Assembly: GCA_030036975.1 (NCBI GenBank)
Contig: JASHSE010000253.1
Span: 1 to 10,751 of the forward strand
Source: Xanthobacteraceae bacterium
Lineage (GTDB): Bacteria > Pseudomonadota > Alphaproteobacteria > Rhizobiales > Xanthobacteraceae
DNA length: 10,751 bases
Direction: 5' to 3'
Numbering within the stretch: the stretch's first letter is position 1; each line of letters opens with the position of its first letter. The notes under the pieces were generated by a model. The model did not search any database and was not told the DNA's origin. It saw only the letters and a program-made list of their open reading frames with translations. A program made the translations under genes and the position numbers. Shown one piece after another: positions 1-5,850 of the stretch.

Positions 1-837
1 CCTTGTACCGACGCGATCGTTGCCGCCGGCGTGGCGCGGGTGGTTTCGGCGCTGGAAGATCCCAATCCGGAAGTGGCGGGAAGCGGTCATGCGCGCCTCG
101 CCGCGGCCGGGATCGCGGTCGAGATTGGCAGCGGCGGCGCACAAGCGCAGCGCGATCACGCCGGGCACATCCGGCGCATGCGGGACGGCCGGCCGCACGT
201 GGCGCTCAAGCTCGCGCTTTCCGCCGACGGCAAAGTGGCCGCCGCGGGACGCCGTCCGCTGCCGATCACCGGGGAGGCGGTGCGTGAGCGCGTGTATCTC
301 ATCCGTGCGCAGAGCGATGCGATCGGCATCGGCATCGGCACGGCGCTCGCCGACGATCCGATGTTGACCTGCCGGTTGCCCGGCATGTCGCGCTATTCAC
401 CGGTGCGTGTCGTGCTCGACAGCACGCTGCGGCTGCCGCTCGATTCGCGGCTCGCCAAAAGCGCGCGCGAGGTGGCGGTCTGGGTGATTGCCGCGCTTGA
501 AGCGCCGCATTCGGCCGAAGGGAGTTTGCGGGCGCAGGGCGTGGACGTGTGTCGGGTCGCGGCGACGAGCGGTCGTCTCGATCTTGCGGCCGTGCTCAAA
601 CTCCTTGCGGACCGCGGCATCACCCGGCTTTTGGTCGAAGGCGGCCCGACATTGGCCACCGCATTGCTTGCCGCCGACCGCGTCGATGAGGCAATGCTGT
701 TTAAGTCGGCGAAATCCGTCGGGGCTGACGCTATCGATGCGTTCGACCAACCAGCGAGTAGCGCGCTGTCGCGGCTTACGCTTGCCGAGACCGAACAGAT
801 CGGACCTGACCGGCTTGAGATTTATCAACGCGAGTGA
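1..837 (+). CDS. ribD: Bifunctional deaminase/reductase RibD, 5'-truncated by window edge
   Basis: RibD deaminates the pyrimidine made from GTP by cyclohydrolase II, then reduces its ribosyl side chain with NADPH, steps 2 and 3 of riboflavin synthesis in the cytosol. The reading frame is open from base 1, giving 278 visible residues. It starts at Pro-Cys-Thr-Asp-Ala, which matches the last zinc-ligand cysteine (TPPC-type motif) of the deaminase domain, so most of that domain lies upstream. ALEDPNPEVAGSG follows, typical of the deaminase end. The reductase domain runs from about residue 60 (RPHVALKLALSADGKVA), through GTALADDPML, to LVEGGPTLATALL near the C-terminus. The stop is followed after 5 bases by the ATG of ribE, so the two genes are probably co-transcribed and translationally linked. 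An internal ATG at 31 is not the true start, because homology continues upstream of it. Confidence 0.95.
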   Translation, partial: PCTDAIVAAGVARVVSALEDPNPEVAGSGHARLAAAGIAVEIGSGGAQAQRDHAGHIRRMRDGRPHVALKLALSADGKVAAAGRRPLPITGEAVRERVYLIRAQSDAIGIGIGTALADDPMLTCRLPGMSRYSPVRVVLDSTLRLPLDSRLAKSAREVAVWVIAALEAPHSAEGSLRAQGVDVCRVAATSGRLDLAAVLKLLADRGITRLLVEGGPTLATALLAADRVDEAMLFKSAKSVGADAIDAFDQPASSALSRLTLAETEQIGPDRLEIYQRE

Positions 838-842
838 ATCCG

Positions 843-1457
843 ATGTTTACCGGCATTGTCAGCGACGTCGGCGAAGTGATTGACGTTGAGGAGAAAGCCG
901 ACGGACTGCGGCGGCTCACGGTTGCTACCAGCTACGATCCGGAGACGATCGAGGTCGGCGCCTCGATCGCCTGCTCGGGAATCTGCCTCACCGCGGTCGG
1001 GCGCGGCAAAACCGGCAACCGCGCCTGGTTCGCGGCCGATGCCGCCGCCGAGACATTGCGGCTCACCACCGCCGCCGACTGGCGGCGCGGCACGCGCCTC
1101 AATCTTGAACGCTCGCTGCGGCTCGGCGACGAATTGGGCGGCCACCTCGTCAGCGGCCACGTCGATGGCATAGCAGAACTTTTGGCCCGCGACGATTTCG
1201 TCGACATGGCGGCGTTGTCGCTGCAGACGCCCGCCGAGCTCGCGCCTTTCATCGCGCCGAAGGGCTCGGTCGCACTCGATGGCGTGTCGCTGACGATCAA
1301 CAAGGTCGAAGGCGACACGTTCTCGGTGCTCATCATTCCGCACACGCTGAAGGTTACCACGCTTGGCGGGCTTGAAGTCGGCGCCCGGCTCAATCTCGAA
1401 GTCGACCTCATGGCCCGCTACGCCGGCCGCCTGTTGGAGGCGACGCGGTCACGCTGA
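843..1457 (+). CDS. ribE: Riboflavin synthase (alpha chain)
   Basis: This enzyme dismutates two molecules of 6,7-dimethyl-8-ribityllumazine into riboflavin and the pyrimidine precursor, the final step of the pathway. The 204-residue protein has the usual family length and the two-fold repeat of lumazine-binding barrels. Repeat 1 starts with MFTGIVSDVGEV and carries SIACSGICLTAV. Repeat 2 starts at GGHLVSGHVDGIAE and carries SVALDGVSLTINKV. I chose ATG 843 because MFTGI is the conserved N-terminus of the family; a GTG three codons upstream, overlapping the ribD stop, would add only three residues. No strong Shine-Dalgarno is visible, which fits re-initiation from ribD. The gene is also called ribC in some genomes. 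Its partner ribH does not follow directly, because a toxin-antitoxin pair intervenes. Confidence 0.96.
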   Translation: MFTGIVSDVGEVIDVEEKADGLRRLTVATSYDPETIEVGASIACSGICLTAVGRGKTGNRAWFAADAAAETLRLTTAADWRRGTRLNLERSLRLGDELGGHLVSGHVDGIAELLARDDFVDMAALSLQTPAELAPFIAPKGSVALDGVSLTINKVEGDTFSVLIIPHTLKVTTLGGLEVGARLNLEVDLMARYAGRLLEATRSR

Positions 1458-1479
1458 CGGCTTGACGGATCGGGGCGTA

Positions 1480-1508
1480 TATATTAGCTAATGTCTTAGC
1501 TAAGGAGG
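1480..1508 (+). promoter_or_regulatory. Double-palindrome operator, -10-like box and Shine-Dalgarno of the toxin-antitoxin pair
   Basis: Two perfect 10-bp palindromes, ATTAGCTAAT (1483-1492) and CTTAGCTAAG (1495-1504), lie 2 bp apart and share the core TTAGCTAA. Their centres are 12 bp apart. A -10-like TATATT (1480-1485) overlaps the first palindrome. A near-perfect Shine-Dalgarno AAGGAGG (1502-1508) overlaps the end of the second and stands 5 bases before the antitoxin ATG. Paired short palindromes at the promoter are the classical arrangement for autorepression by Phd/VapB antitoxin dimers. TTGACG at 1462-1467 is not properly spaced for this -10, so the -35 element is uncertain. The operator role is inference from position and symmetry. 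Confidence 0.7.
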
Positions 1509-1513
1509 CGTGA

Positions 1514-1774
1514 ATGGCCTCGGTCACGATCCATAAGGCCAAGACGAATCTTTCCAAGCTCATCGCTCGCGCAGAGGCCGGTGAGGAAGTGGTGATCACG
1601 CGCGGGAGGGACCCCGTAGTGCGGCTTGTCCCGGTATCCACTGGAAAGCGACGGCTTGGATTCGGGATGCTTAAGGGCAAGGTAGCTGATTTACCCGACG
1701 AATTTTTCTTCGCGCCCTTGCCGGAAGAAGAGTTGCGATTGTGGGAAGGAGAGGATGAAGTTCCTCTTCGATAG
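1514..1774 (+). CDS. Phd/YefM-family type II antitoxin
   Basis: An 86-residue protein that should bind and neutralise the PIN toxin encoded next, and repress the shared promoter. The N-terminal half has the Phd/YefM look: MASVTIHKAKTNLSKLIARA, then a Gly-Glu-Glu-Val-Val-Ile-Thr-Arg stretch and PVVRLVPV, the beta-strand/helix fold that dimerises and binds DNA. The C-terminal part (about residues 50-86) is acidic and rich in Phe, Leu and Glu, as expected for the flexible segment that wraps around the toxin. The start is fixed by the AAGGAGG Shine-Dalgarno. The gene overlaps the toxin gene by 20 bases, the normal coupled arrangement. A sampled line of the gene is about 50% GC, against roughly 70% in ribE, which suggests separate acquisition. 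Confidence 0.88.
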   Translation: MASVTIHKAKTNLSKLIARAEAGEEVVITRGRDPVVRLVPVSTGKRRLGFGMLKGKVADLPDEFFFAPLPEEELRLWEGEDEVPLR

Positions 1775-2141
1775 CCACGCACTGGTTTGGTTTCTCAAGG
1801 GCGACGAGCGCTTTCCACGTTTGCTGCGGCGGCGGCTTGAATCCGAAGACACACAATTTGTGATCAGCGCAGCGTGCGTGTGGGAAATGGCGACAAAGGT
1901 TCGGCGGGGTAAATGGCCCGAAGCAGGACCTGTCCTGGACAATCTCACTGCGGTGCTGGCAAGCAGTATCTACACCCCGCTTCCGATTTCCATCGAACAT
2001 GCGCGGGTTGCCGGACTTTTCGCATGGCGGCATCAGGATCCATTTGACCGGATTCTCGCCGCCCAATCACAAATCGAGACCATTACGCTGGTCACAGCCG
2101 ATCCGGTGTTTCGTGATTTCGGCACCGCCGTGATGTGGTAA
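1755..2141 (+). CDS. PIN-domain ribonuclease toxin (VapC-type)
   Basis: A 128-residue PIN-domain protein, the usual length for a VapC-like toxin, expected to cleave RNA (often tRNA or rRNA in this family) with Mg2+ and to slow translation when its antitoxin is degraded. It begins MKFLFDSHALVWFL with the first catalytic acidic residue, D6. E44 lies in the WEMATKVRRGKW segment, D98 in DPFDRILAAQ, and D116 and D121 near TADPVFRDFG, so the full acidic set of the family is present and the toxin looks intact. The pattern matches the subgroup with a DTHALLWWL start and DPFDRLL motif rather than classical enteric VapC. Translation is coupled to the antitoxin by the 20-base overlap. The target RNA cannot be predicted from sequence alone. 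Confidence 0.9.
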   Translation: MKFLFDSHALVWFLKGDERFPRLLRRRLESEDTQFVISAACVWEMATKVRRGKWPEAGPVLDNLTAVLASSIYTPLPISIEHARVAGLFAWRHQDPFDRILAAQSQIETITLVTADPVFRDFGTAVMW

Positions 2142-2225
2142 TCGTCGCTGCAACGGTAAGCCCGCGACGCTTGTTCGCCTCCGCTGCGCTTGCTACCACC
2201 GCGGTTGCACAACGGAGCGCAGCGA

Positions 2226-2714
2226 ATGGCGGGGCCGCGACAGGGCAAGCGTCGCAAGAGCGACGGCAATGGGGCGCGCATGCTCGTGGTCGAGGCGCGC
2301 TTTTACGAAGAGATCGCCGATGCGCTCCTTGCCGGGGCGACGCGCGCGCTCGACGAGGCGCAGGCGAGCTTCGATCGCATCAGCGTGCCGGGCTCGCTGG
2401 AAATTCCGACCGCGATCGCGATCGCGGCGGATGCGGCAGCCCGCCGGCGGCGGCCTTACGACGGCGCGGTGGCGCTCGGCTGCGTGATCCGCGGCGAAAC
2501 CATTCATTTCGAGATCGTCTCGCAGCAATCGGCGCGCGGGCTGATGGAGCTGTCGCTGGCGCGCGGCCTGCCGATCGGCAACGGCATCGTCACCGTCGAG
2601 AACGAAGCGCAAGCGTTGGCGCGTGCCCGCATGGACGAGCAGGACAAGGGCGGCGACGCGGCGCGCGCCGCGCTGGCGCTGGTCGCGCTCAAGCGGCGGC
2701 TTGCGGAGCGGTGA
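2226..2714 (+). CDS. ribH: 6,7-dimethyl-8-ribityllumazine synthase
   Basis: Condenses the ribitylamino-pyrimidinedione with 3,4-dihydroxy-2-butanone 4-phosphate to give lumazine, the substrate of RibE. The 162-residue product shows the family signatures: Phe26 in VVEARFYEEIADALL for ring stacking, VPGSLEIP (54-61), GCVIRGET (85-92), the catalytic His94 in THFEIV-like TIHFEIV, GNGIVTVEN (118-126) and the Arg/Lys-rich phosphate site RARMDEQDKGGDAA. I chose ATG 2226, which has GGAG 8 bases upstream. A TTG start at 2190 would add 12 residues with no family resemblance. The N-terminal tail before the first strand is short and basic. The gene normally follows ribE directly in relatives; here an 84-base gap separates it from the toxin gene. 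The stop is one base before the nusB ATG. Confidence 0.95.
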   Translation: MAGPRQGKRRKSDGNGARMLVVEARFYEEIADALLAGATRALDEAQASFDRISVPGSLEIPTAIAIAADAAARRRRPYDGAVALGCVIRGETIHFEIVSQQSARGLMELSLARGLPIGNGIVTVENEAQALARARMDEQDKGGDAARAALALVALKRRLAER

Positions 2715-2715
2715 C

Positions 2716-3207
2716 ATGGCGCTGCCGGCCAAACAATTGAACGCAGCGCGCAAGGCCAACAAACGCGGCGCCGCGCGGCTTGCCGCCGTGCAGGCGCTTT
2801 ATCAGATGGACCTCGTCGGTACCGGCTTGAACGAGATTTTGACGCAGTTCGAAACGCACTGGCTCGGCGGCGAAGTCGAAGGCGCGCAATACCGGCCGGC
2901 GGCGGCGGCGTTCTTCCGCGACATCGTCGGCGGCGTGGTGCGCGAGCAGGGCCGGCTCGATCCGCAGATCGACGCGGCGCTCACCCGTGGCTGGCCGCTC
3001 AAGCGCATCGAGGCGGTTTTGCGCGCGGTGCTGCGTGCGGGTGCCTACGAGCTGGCGTGCCGGTCCGATGTGCCGGCGCGCGTTGTCACTGCTGAATATG
3101 TCGATGTCGCCGCCGCTTTCGTCGACGAGGAGGAGACCGGCATGGTCAATGCCGTGCTCGATCAATTGGCGCATCAGCTGCGCGCCGCCGAATTCTCCCG
3201 CGGCTAG
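2716..3207 (+). CDS. nusB: Transcription antitermination factor NusB
   Basis: NusB binds boxA RNA with NusE (ribosomal protein S10) and supports antitermination in rRNA operons. The 163-residue protein is all-helical in character and of normal length. RGAARLAAVQALYQMDLVG (about residues 17-35) is the family's N-terminal helix. RGWPLKRIEAVLRAVLRAGAYEL and the AEYVDVAAAF...GMVNAVLD stretch are the conserved C-terminal helices, corresponding to the family's L-R-AIYEL and EAVE-AK-F--FVNGVLD pattern. The ATG lies one base after the ribH stop, so translational coupling is likely. The first 15 residues form a basic Lys/Arg/Ala-rich tail, common in alphaproteobacterial NusB. Confidence 0.95.
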   Translation: MALPAKQLNAARKANKRGAARLAAVQALYQMDLVGTGLNEILTQFETHWLGGEVEGAQYRPAAAAFFRDIVGGVVREQGRLDPQIDAALTRGWPLKRIEAVLRAVLRAGAYELACRSDVPARVVTAEYVDVAAAFVDEEETGMVNAVLDQLAHQLRAAEFSRG

Positions 3208-3216
3208 TCGCGCGCC

Positions 3217-4215
3217 ATGGCGAGCGGCGACGAGCAATCGGCCGAGGAGCGCCTGATCGCGCGTTATTTTCGCCCGCTGGCGACGCATCCTGGCGCTTTC
3301 GGATTGGCTGATGATGCCGCAATCCTGACCCCGCCGCCCGGCTGCGATCTAGTGCTGACCACTGACGGCGTCATCGCCGGCGTGCATTTCTTCCCCGACG
3401 ATCCACCCGACACCATCGGGCGCAAGGCGCTGCGGATGAATCTGTCCGATCTTGCGGCCAAAGGGGCAAAGCCGCTCGGCTTTCTCATGTCGGCTGCGCT
3501 CCCGGCCGGCATTGATGAGAGATGGCTTGCCGGATTTGTTGCAGGCCTGGGCGCCGACGCGGAGCGTTATCAATGCCCCTTGCTCGGCGGCGATACCGAC
3601 CGCACGCCGGGCCCACTATCGATCTCGATCGCCGCGTTCGGCGCCGTGCCGCAGGGCAAGATGGTGCGCCGCTCCACGGCGAAAGCAGGCGATCGTGTCG
3701 TGGTGACCGGCACCATCGGCGACGCGGCGCTCGGCGTGCGGCTGCGCCGTGACGATGGCTTGGCGGATCGGTTGCGGTTGCCGGAGTCCATGCGCAATCA
3801 CCTGCGCCAGCGTTATCTCTTGCCGCAGCCGCGCAACGTGTTGGCCGAAGCTTTGGTGCAGCATGCCTCCGCCGCCATGGACGTTTCCGACGGTCTCGCC
3901 GGCGACTTGGCAAAGCTATGCCGCGCGTCCGCCATTGCCGCGGAAATCGACGTCGCGCGCGTACCGCTGTCGGACGCCGCCCGTGCTGCTTTGGCGGCCG
4001 ATCCGGCGCTGATCGAGACGGTGCTCACCGGCGGCGACGATTACGAAATCCTGCTGGCGATTTCGTCGGAACGGTTTGCGCCGTTTCGTGCAGCAGCCGG
4101 GCACGCCGGCGTGCCAGTCAGCGAAATCGGCCGCTTGTTTGCGGGGGAGGGCGCGCGCTTCATGCGAGGTGGCAAAGAGCTGACATTCGTCCGGCCGTCG
4201 TTCAGTCATTTCTAG
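3217..4215 (+). CDS. thiL: Thiamine-monophosphate kinase
   Basis: Phosphorylates thiamine monophosphate with ATP to thiamine diphosphate, the active cofactor. The 332-residue protein has normal length and the PurM/SelD-type ATP-grasp-like fold signatures: the acidic pair D32-D33 in GLADDAAIL, TTDGVIAGVHF (48-58), NLSDLAAKGAKP (75-86), LLGGDTDR (122-129), AMDVSDGLAGDL and TGGDDYEIL. The Asp residues in these motifs bind Mg2+ and nucleotide. The start follows the nusB stop by 9 bases; no strong Shine-Dalgarno is seen, so coupling is probable. It is the last gene of the rib-nusB-thiL operon. No convincing terminator hairpin with a T-run follows the stop. Confidence 0.95.
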   Translation: MASGDEQSAEERLIARYFRPLATHPGAFGLADDAAILTPPPGCDLVLTTDGVIAGVHFFPDDPPDTIGRKALRMNLSDLAAKGAKPLGFLMSAALPAGIDERWLAGFVAGLGADAERYQCPLLGGDTDRTPGPLSISIAAFGAVPQGKMVRRSTAKAGDRVVVTGTIGDAALGVRLRRDDGLADRLRLPESMRNHLRQRYLLPQPRNVLAEALVQHASAAMDVSDGLAGDLAKLCRASAIAAEIDVARVPLSDAARAALAADPALIETVLTGGDDYEILLAISSERFAPFRAAAGHAGVPVSEIGRLFAGEGARFMRGGKELTFVRPSFSHF

Positions 4216-4472
4216 GCATGGATTCGTTGAGGCGAAGCCAGTCTGGACTTGACTTCTCGACTTATGCATTCGGGGCGAAGGCACACGACTGGGCAGGCAA
4301 ACCCGCTCGGTTCGGCCGAAAATGGTCCATCCCCCGTTGGGAGCCCGCCGCCGCCGTGGCGGTCCTCCGATTGCCGACTGGGCAGGCGGATCCGAATAGA
4401 CAGAACTGGGGCAAACGAAACCGGGCTCATGGGTCGGCGTTATTGGTAGTCGGGGACATCGGAGACTACGAA
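4216..4472. other. Non-coding stretch after thiL with a 13-bp direct repeat
   Basis: No gene is supported here. The 13-mer CGACTGGGCAGGC occurs at 4286-4298 and again at 4375-4387, 89 bp apart. The open frame that runs through this stretch from inside thiL has no plausible start or composition. I see no clear terminator for the rib operon. Confidence 0.4.
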
Positions 4473-4799
4473 ATGACCAGCATGAAGACTTTGGCCCTCG
4501 CGATTGGACTCGCGTTTGCTGCCTCCTCATCCGCCCTTGCCCAGCAGGGCAATCCCGCGACCAACGCGGCGGCAAGTGGCGGCAGTGGAACGCATCAAAC
4601 CGCTCCAAAAACAGGGACAGCGGCTAACAGGCAGAAGGTTATGGGCAATCAGAACGGTTACAGGGGACTTGCTGCCCGCCCTGCCAGGCGAATCGCCGTC
4701 GTCCGTCGTCCAAGACGACTTTTCGCCTATCATCGGATGTCCCCTCGATGTCGCCAGCTCCTGCGTTCGGGACGGCCTCTGCCGCGGAGCTGTCGCTGA
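4473..4799 (+). CDS. Small exported hypothetical protein, C-terminal half doubtful
   Basis: I do not recognise this gene. ATG 4473 has GGAG 8 bases upstream (4461-4464). The product (108 residues) starts MTSMKTLALAIGLAFAASSSALAQQ, a clean Sec signal peptide: a basic start, a hydrophobic core, and an Ala-Leu-Ala cleavage site before Gln-Gln. A second ATG at 4482 would give the tighter signal peptide. The mature part begins with a low-complexity Gly/Ser/Thr/Asn/Ala stretch (about residues 25-55), similar in style to many small periplasmic proteins of Rhizobiales. From about residue 65 the composition switches to very Arg-rich (ARPARRIAVVRRPRR), which looks like translation of GC-rich DNA in the wrong frame. 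A frameshift or decay near 4650-4670 is possible, and the true end may differ. Function unknown; the protein is probably periplasmic if made. Confidence 0.45.
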   Translation: MTSMKTLALAIGLAFAASSSALAQQGNPATNAAASGGSGTHQTAPKTGTAANRQKVMGNQNGYRGLAARPARRIAVVRRPRRLFAYHRMSPRCRQLLRSGRPLPRSCR

Positions 4800-4814
4800 G
4801 AGCCGCTTTTTATT
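4784..4814 (+). terminator. Weak possible intrinsic terminator
   Basis: GCGG (4784-4787) can pair with CCGC (4803-4806), with an inner CT/AG pair after a two-base bulge, followed directly by TTTTTATT (4807-4814). It overlaps the end of the small exported ORF. The stem is short and bulged, so this is a low-confidence call, but the T-run is the only one downstream of that gene. Confidence 0.3.
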
Positions 4815-4820
4815 GTGGCA

Positions 4821-4872
4821 GGCGATGATCTGAGGATCGCCATAATGTGCGGCCGAAATTCCGGCCGCACAT
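4821..4872. terminator. Tandem hairpins between convergent small ORFs
   Basis: Hairpin A has arms GGCGAT (4821-4826) and ATCGCC (4836-4841) with a 9-base loop. Hairpin B has perfect 11-bp arms ATGTGCGGCCG (4845-4855) and CGGCCGCACAT (4862-4872) around the loop AAATTC. Hairpin B begins two bases after the stop of the minus-strand 30-codon ORF, so it could protect or end that transcript as well as the + strand one. Neither side has a proper T-run, so intrinsic termination is uncertain. The structure itself is clear. Confidence 0.5.
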
Positions 4873-4874
4873 GA

Positions 4875-4967
4875 TCAAAGCTGCCAAAGTTGGCGCCGGT
4901 CCTGGTCGTGACGGCGGCAGTGCGATAGCGGGTCAGTCTGGCTGTGTGCTCGCTTGATTCCAAACAT
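4875..4967 (-). CDS. Candidate 30-residue small protein
   Basis: Reading the minus strand, ATG at 4967 is preceded by AGGAGGG four bases upstream, an almost ideal Shine-Dalgarno and one of the strongest in the window. The frame encodes 30 residues, MFGIKRAHSQTDPLSHCRRH followed by DQDRRQLWQL, then TGA. The peptide is basic and polar with one Cys and one Trp; I recognise no domain and see no membrane segment. The start region lies in a stem-loop (see the 4968-4998 entry) and a strong 11-bp hairpin begins two bases after the stop, so the unit has the outline of a small regulated gene. The alternative is a chance ORF. The call rests on the ribosome-binding site and flanking structures only. Confidence 0.4.
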   Translation of the reverse strand: MFGIKRAHSQTDPLSHCRRHDQDRRQLWQL

Positions 4968-4998
4968 GTCGCCCTCCTGATTTCGATGCAAGGGCGAC
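4968..4998 (-). promoter_or_regulatory. Stem-loop covering the Shine-Dalgarno of the 30-codon ORF
   Basis: On the minus strand GTCGCCCT (4998-4991) pairs perfectly with AGGGCGAC (4975-4968), with a 15-base loop. The 3' arm includes the last AGGG of the Shine-Dalgarno and reaches the base next to the ATG. Folding would hide part of the ribosome-binding site, an arrangement seen in RNA thermometers and other translational switches. No match to the ROSE consensus is evident. The regulatory role is inference. Confidence 0.4.
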
Positions 4999-5271
4999 TA
5001 TCTACAATTGTCCGGCAGCGTGGTGCGTACGAGTCCCCGATGCGGACAGCGATGGCTGTCACGATCAAGTGGAAAACAGGACGCGGGCCCCCACATTAAT
5101 GAACAATCGCTGGTCTCCCCGTCCGCAGTTTTACCGCGCCGTTGCGTTCGCCGCAGGCGCCCGTGCTGTGGCTCGGCCGTGATCGCCGGGCTCGCTGCTG
5201 CGCCGGCGCATTCGGTGTAACGCCGATCACCCGAATTCGGTTGGGCGAACCCCGTGCGCGTGTTTTTGCAT
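4999..5271. other. Non-coding stretch upstream of the cupin gene
   Basis: No supported gene. A 70-codon open frame at 5008-5220 starts at TTG and has neither a ribosome-binding site nor recognisable content. Short dyads lie close to the cupin promoter: the palindrome CCGAATTCGG (5231-5240), and GGTT/AACC (5239-5242 and 5248-5251) around GGGCG. They could be an operator, but the evidence is weak. Confidence 0.35.
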
Positions 5272-5277
5272 TATAAT
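5272..5277 (+). promoter_or_regulatory. Perfect -10 box (TATAAT) ahead of the cupin gene
   Basis: TATAAT at 5272-5277 stands in an AT-rich spot in otherwise GC-rich DNA, 56 bases before the cupin ATG. No matching -35 hexamer is found at 16-18 bp spacing, and no extended -10 TG is placed correctly, so an activator or an alternative sigma factor would be needed. It is the best promoter candidate for this monocistronic gene. Confidence 0.4.
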
Positions 5278-5333
5278 TGACCGCTCCTGGATTGCGCGGC
5301 GCGCACTCGAGGCTACCAAGAGAGGATCGTTAC

Positions 5334-5849
5334 ATGCCAAAGGCGAGGGGAATGCGCGGGACGGCAAGGCATTCGGCGGTGCGGCGGCCGGCGCAAAAAT
5401 CGGCCCGGCGGGCGAGCAAGGCTTCCGCGCGCACGCGCGCGACGGTGCGGAAGACCAAGCAGGGTCCGCGCCGGCAGCGGTTCGTGGCGAGTCACCTCAA
5501 TCCGGACGCGTTCGAAGGCGGCTTGCGCTCCTATGCCAAATATCGCGATCTCGGCATCGCGGCCGCGACCAATGGTTTGGCTCGCGCGCACGTCATCCAG
5601 ATGATCCCGCCCTGCGACCCGGCGGTGGTGTCGAAGCGGCACTACCACGAGGTCGACTTCCAGATGATCTACGTGCTCAAGGGCTGGATCAAAGGCGAGT
5701 ACGACGGCGCCGGCGTGGTCACCATGCGCAAGGGCTCGTGCTGGCTGCAGCCGCCGAAGATCAAGCACACGGTGCTCGACTACTCGGACGATTGCGAGCT
5801 TCTGGAAATTATCCTGCCGGCCGATTTCAGGACGGTGGAGCTGGAATAG
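5334..5849 (+). CDS. Cupin-domain protein with basic N-terminal tail
   Basis: A 171-residue protein with two parts. Residues 1-49 are almost all Lys, Arg, Ala, Ser and Thr (for example KSARRASKASARTR), resembling histone-H1/AlgP-like disordered DNA- or RNA-binding tails. Residues 50-171 form a single cupin barrel starting FVASHLNPDAF. Motif 1 is KRHYHEVDFQMIYVLKG, with metal-type ligands H103 and H105 but Gln (Q110) where classical cupins have Glu. Motif 2 is GSCWLQPPKIKH with H145. This matches a small cupin subfamily of Rhizobiales with unassigned reaction; I cannot name a substrate. The start at ATG 5334 is supported by AAGAGAGG (5318-5325), 8 bases upstream. The gene stands alone, with a palindromic repeat starting just after its stop. 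Confidence 0.85.
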   Translation: MPKARGMRGTARHSAVRRPAQKSARRASKASARTRATVRKTKQGPRRQRFVASHLNPDAFEGGLRSYAKYRDLGIAAATNGLARAHVIQMIPPCDPAVVSKRHYHEVDFQMIYVLKGWIKGEYDGAGVVTMRKGSCWLQPPKIKHTVLDYSDDCELLEIILPADFRTVELE

Positions 5850-5850
5850 C

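Noticed and set aside
834..842. GTG start for ribE overlapping the ribD stop
   Set aside because: It adds only Val-Asn-Pro before the conserved MFTGI start; ATG 843 is the family N-terminus.
2190..2225. TTG start of ribH giving 12 more residues
   Set aside because: The extra residues do not resemble RibH, while ATG 2226 has GGAG at the right distance.
1458..2225. FMN or TPP riboswitch near the rib and thi genes
   Set aside because: None of the gaps in the rib-nusB-thiL operon shows the conserved RFN or THI-box segments, and all but the toxin-antitoxin flanks are too short.
3918..4472. Long open frame running out of thiL into the exported ORF
   Set aside because: It lies within thiL in another frame and is Arg-rich; only the part from ATG 4473 has a ribosome-binding site and signal peptide.
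5008..5220. 70-codon open frame on the + strand
   Set aside because: TTG start, no ribosome-binding site, high Arg and Cys content typical of GC-rich non-coding sequence.
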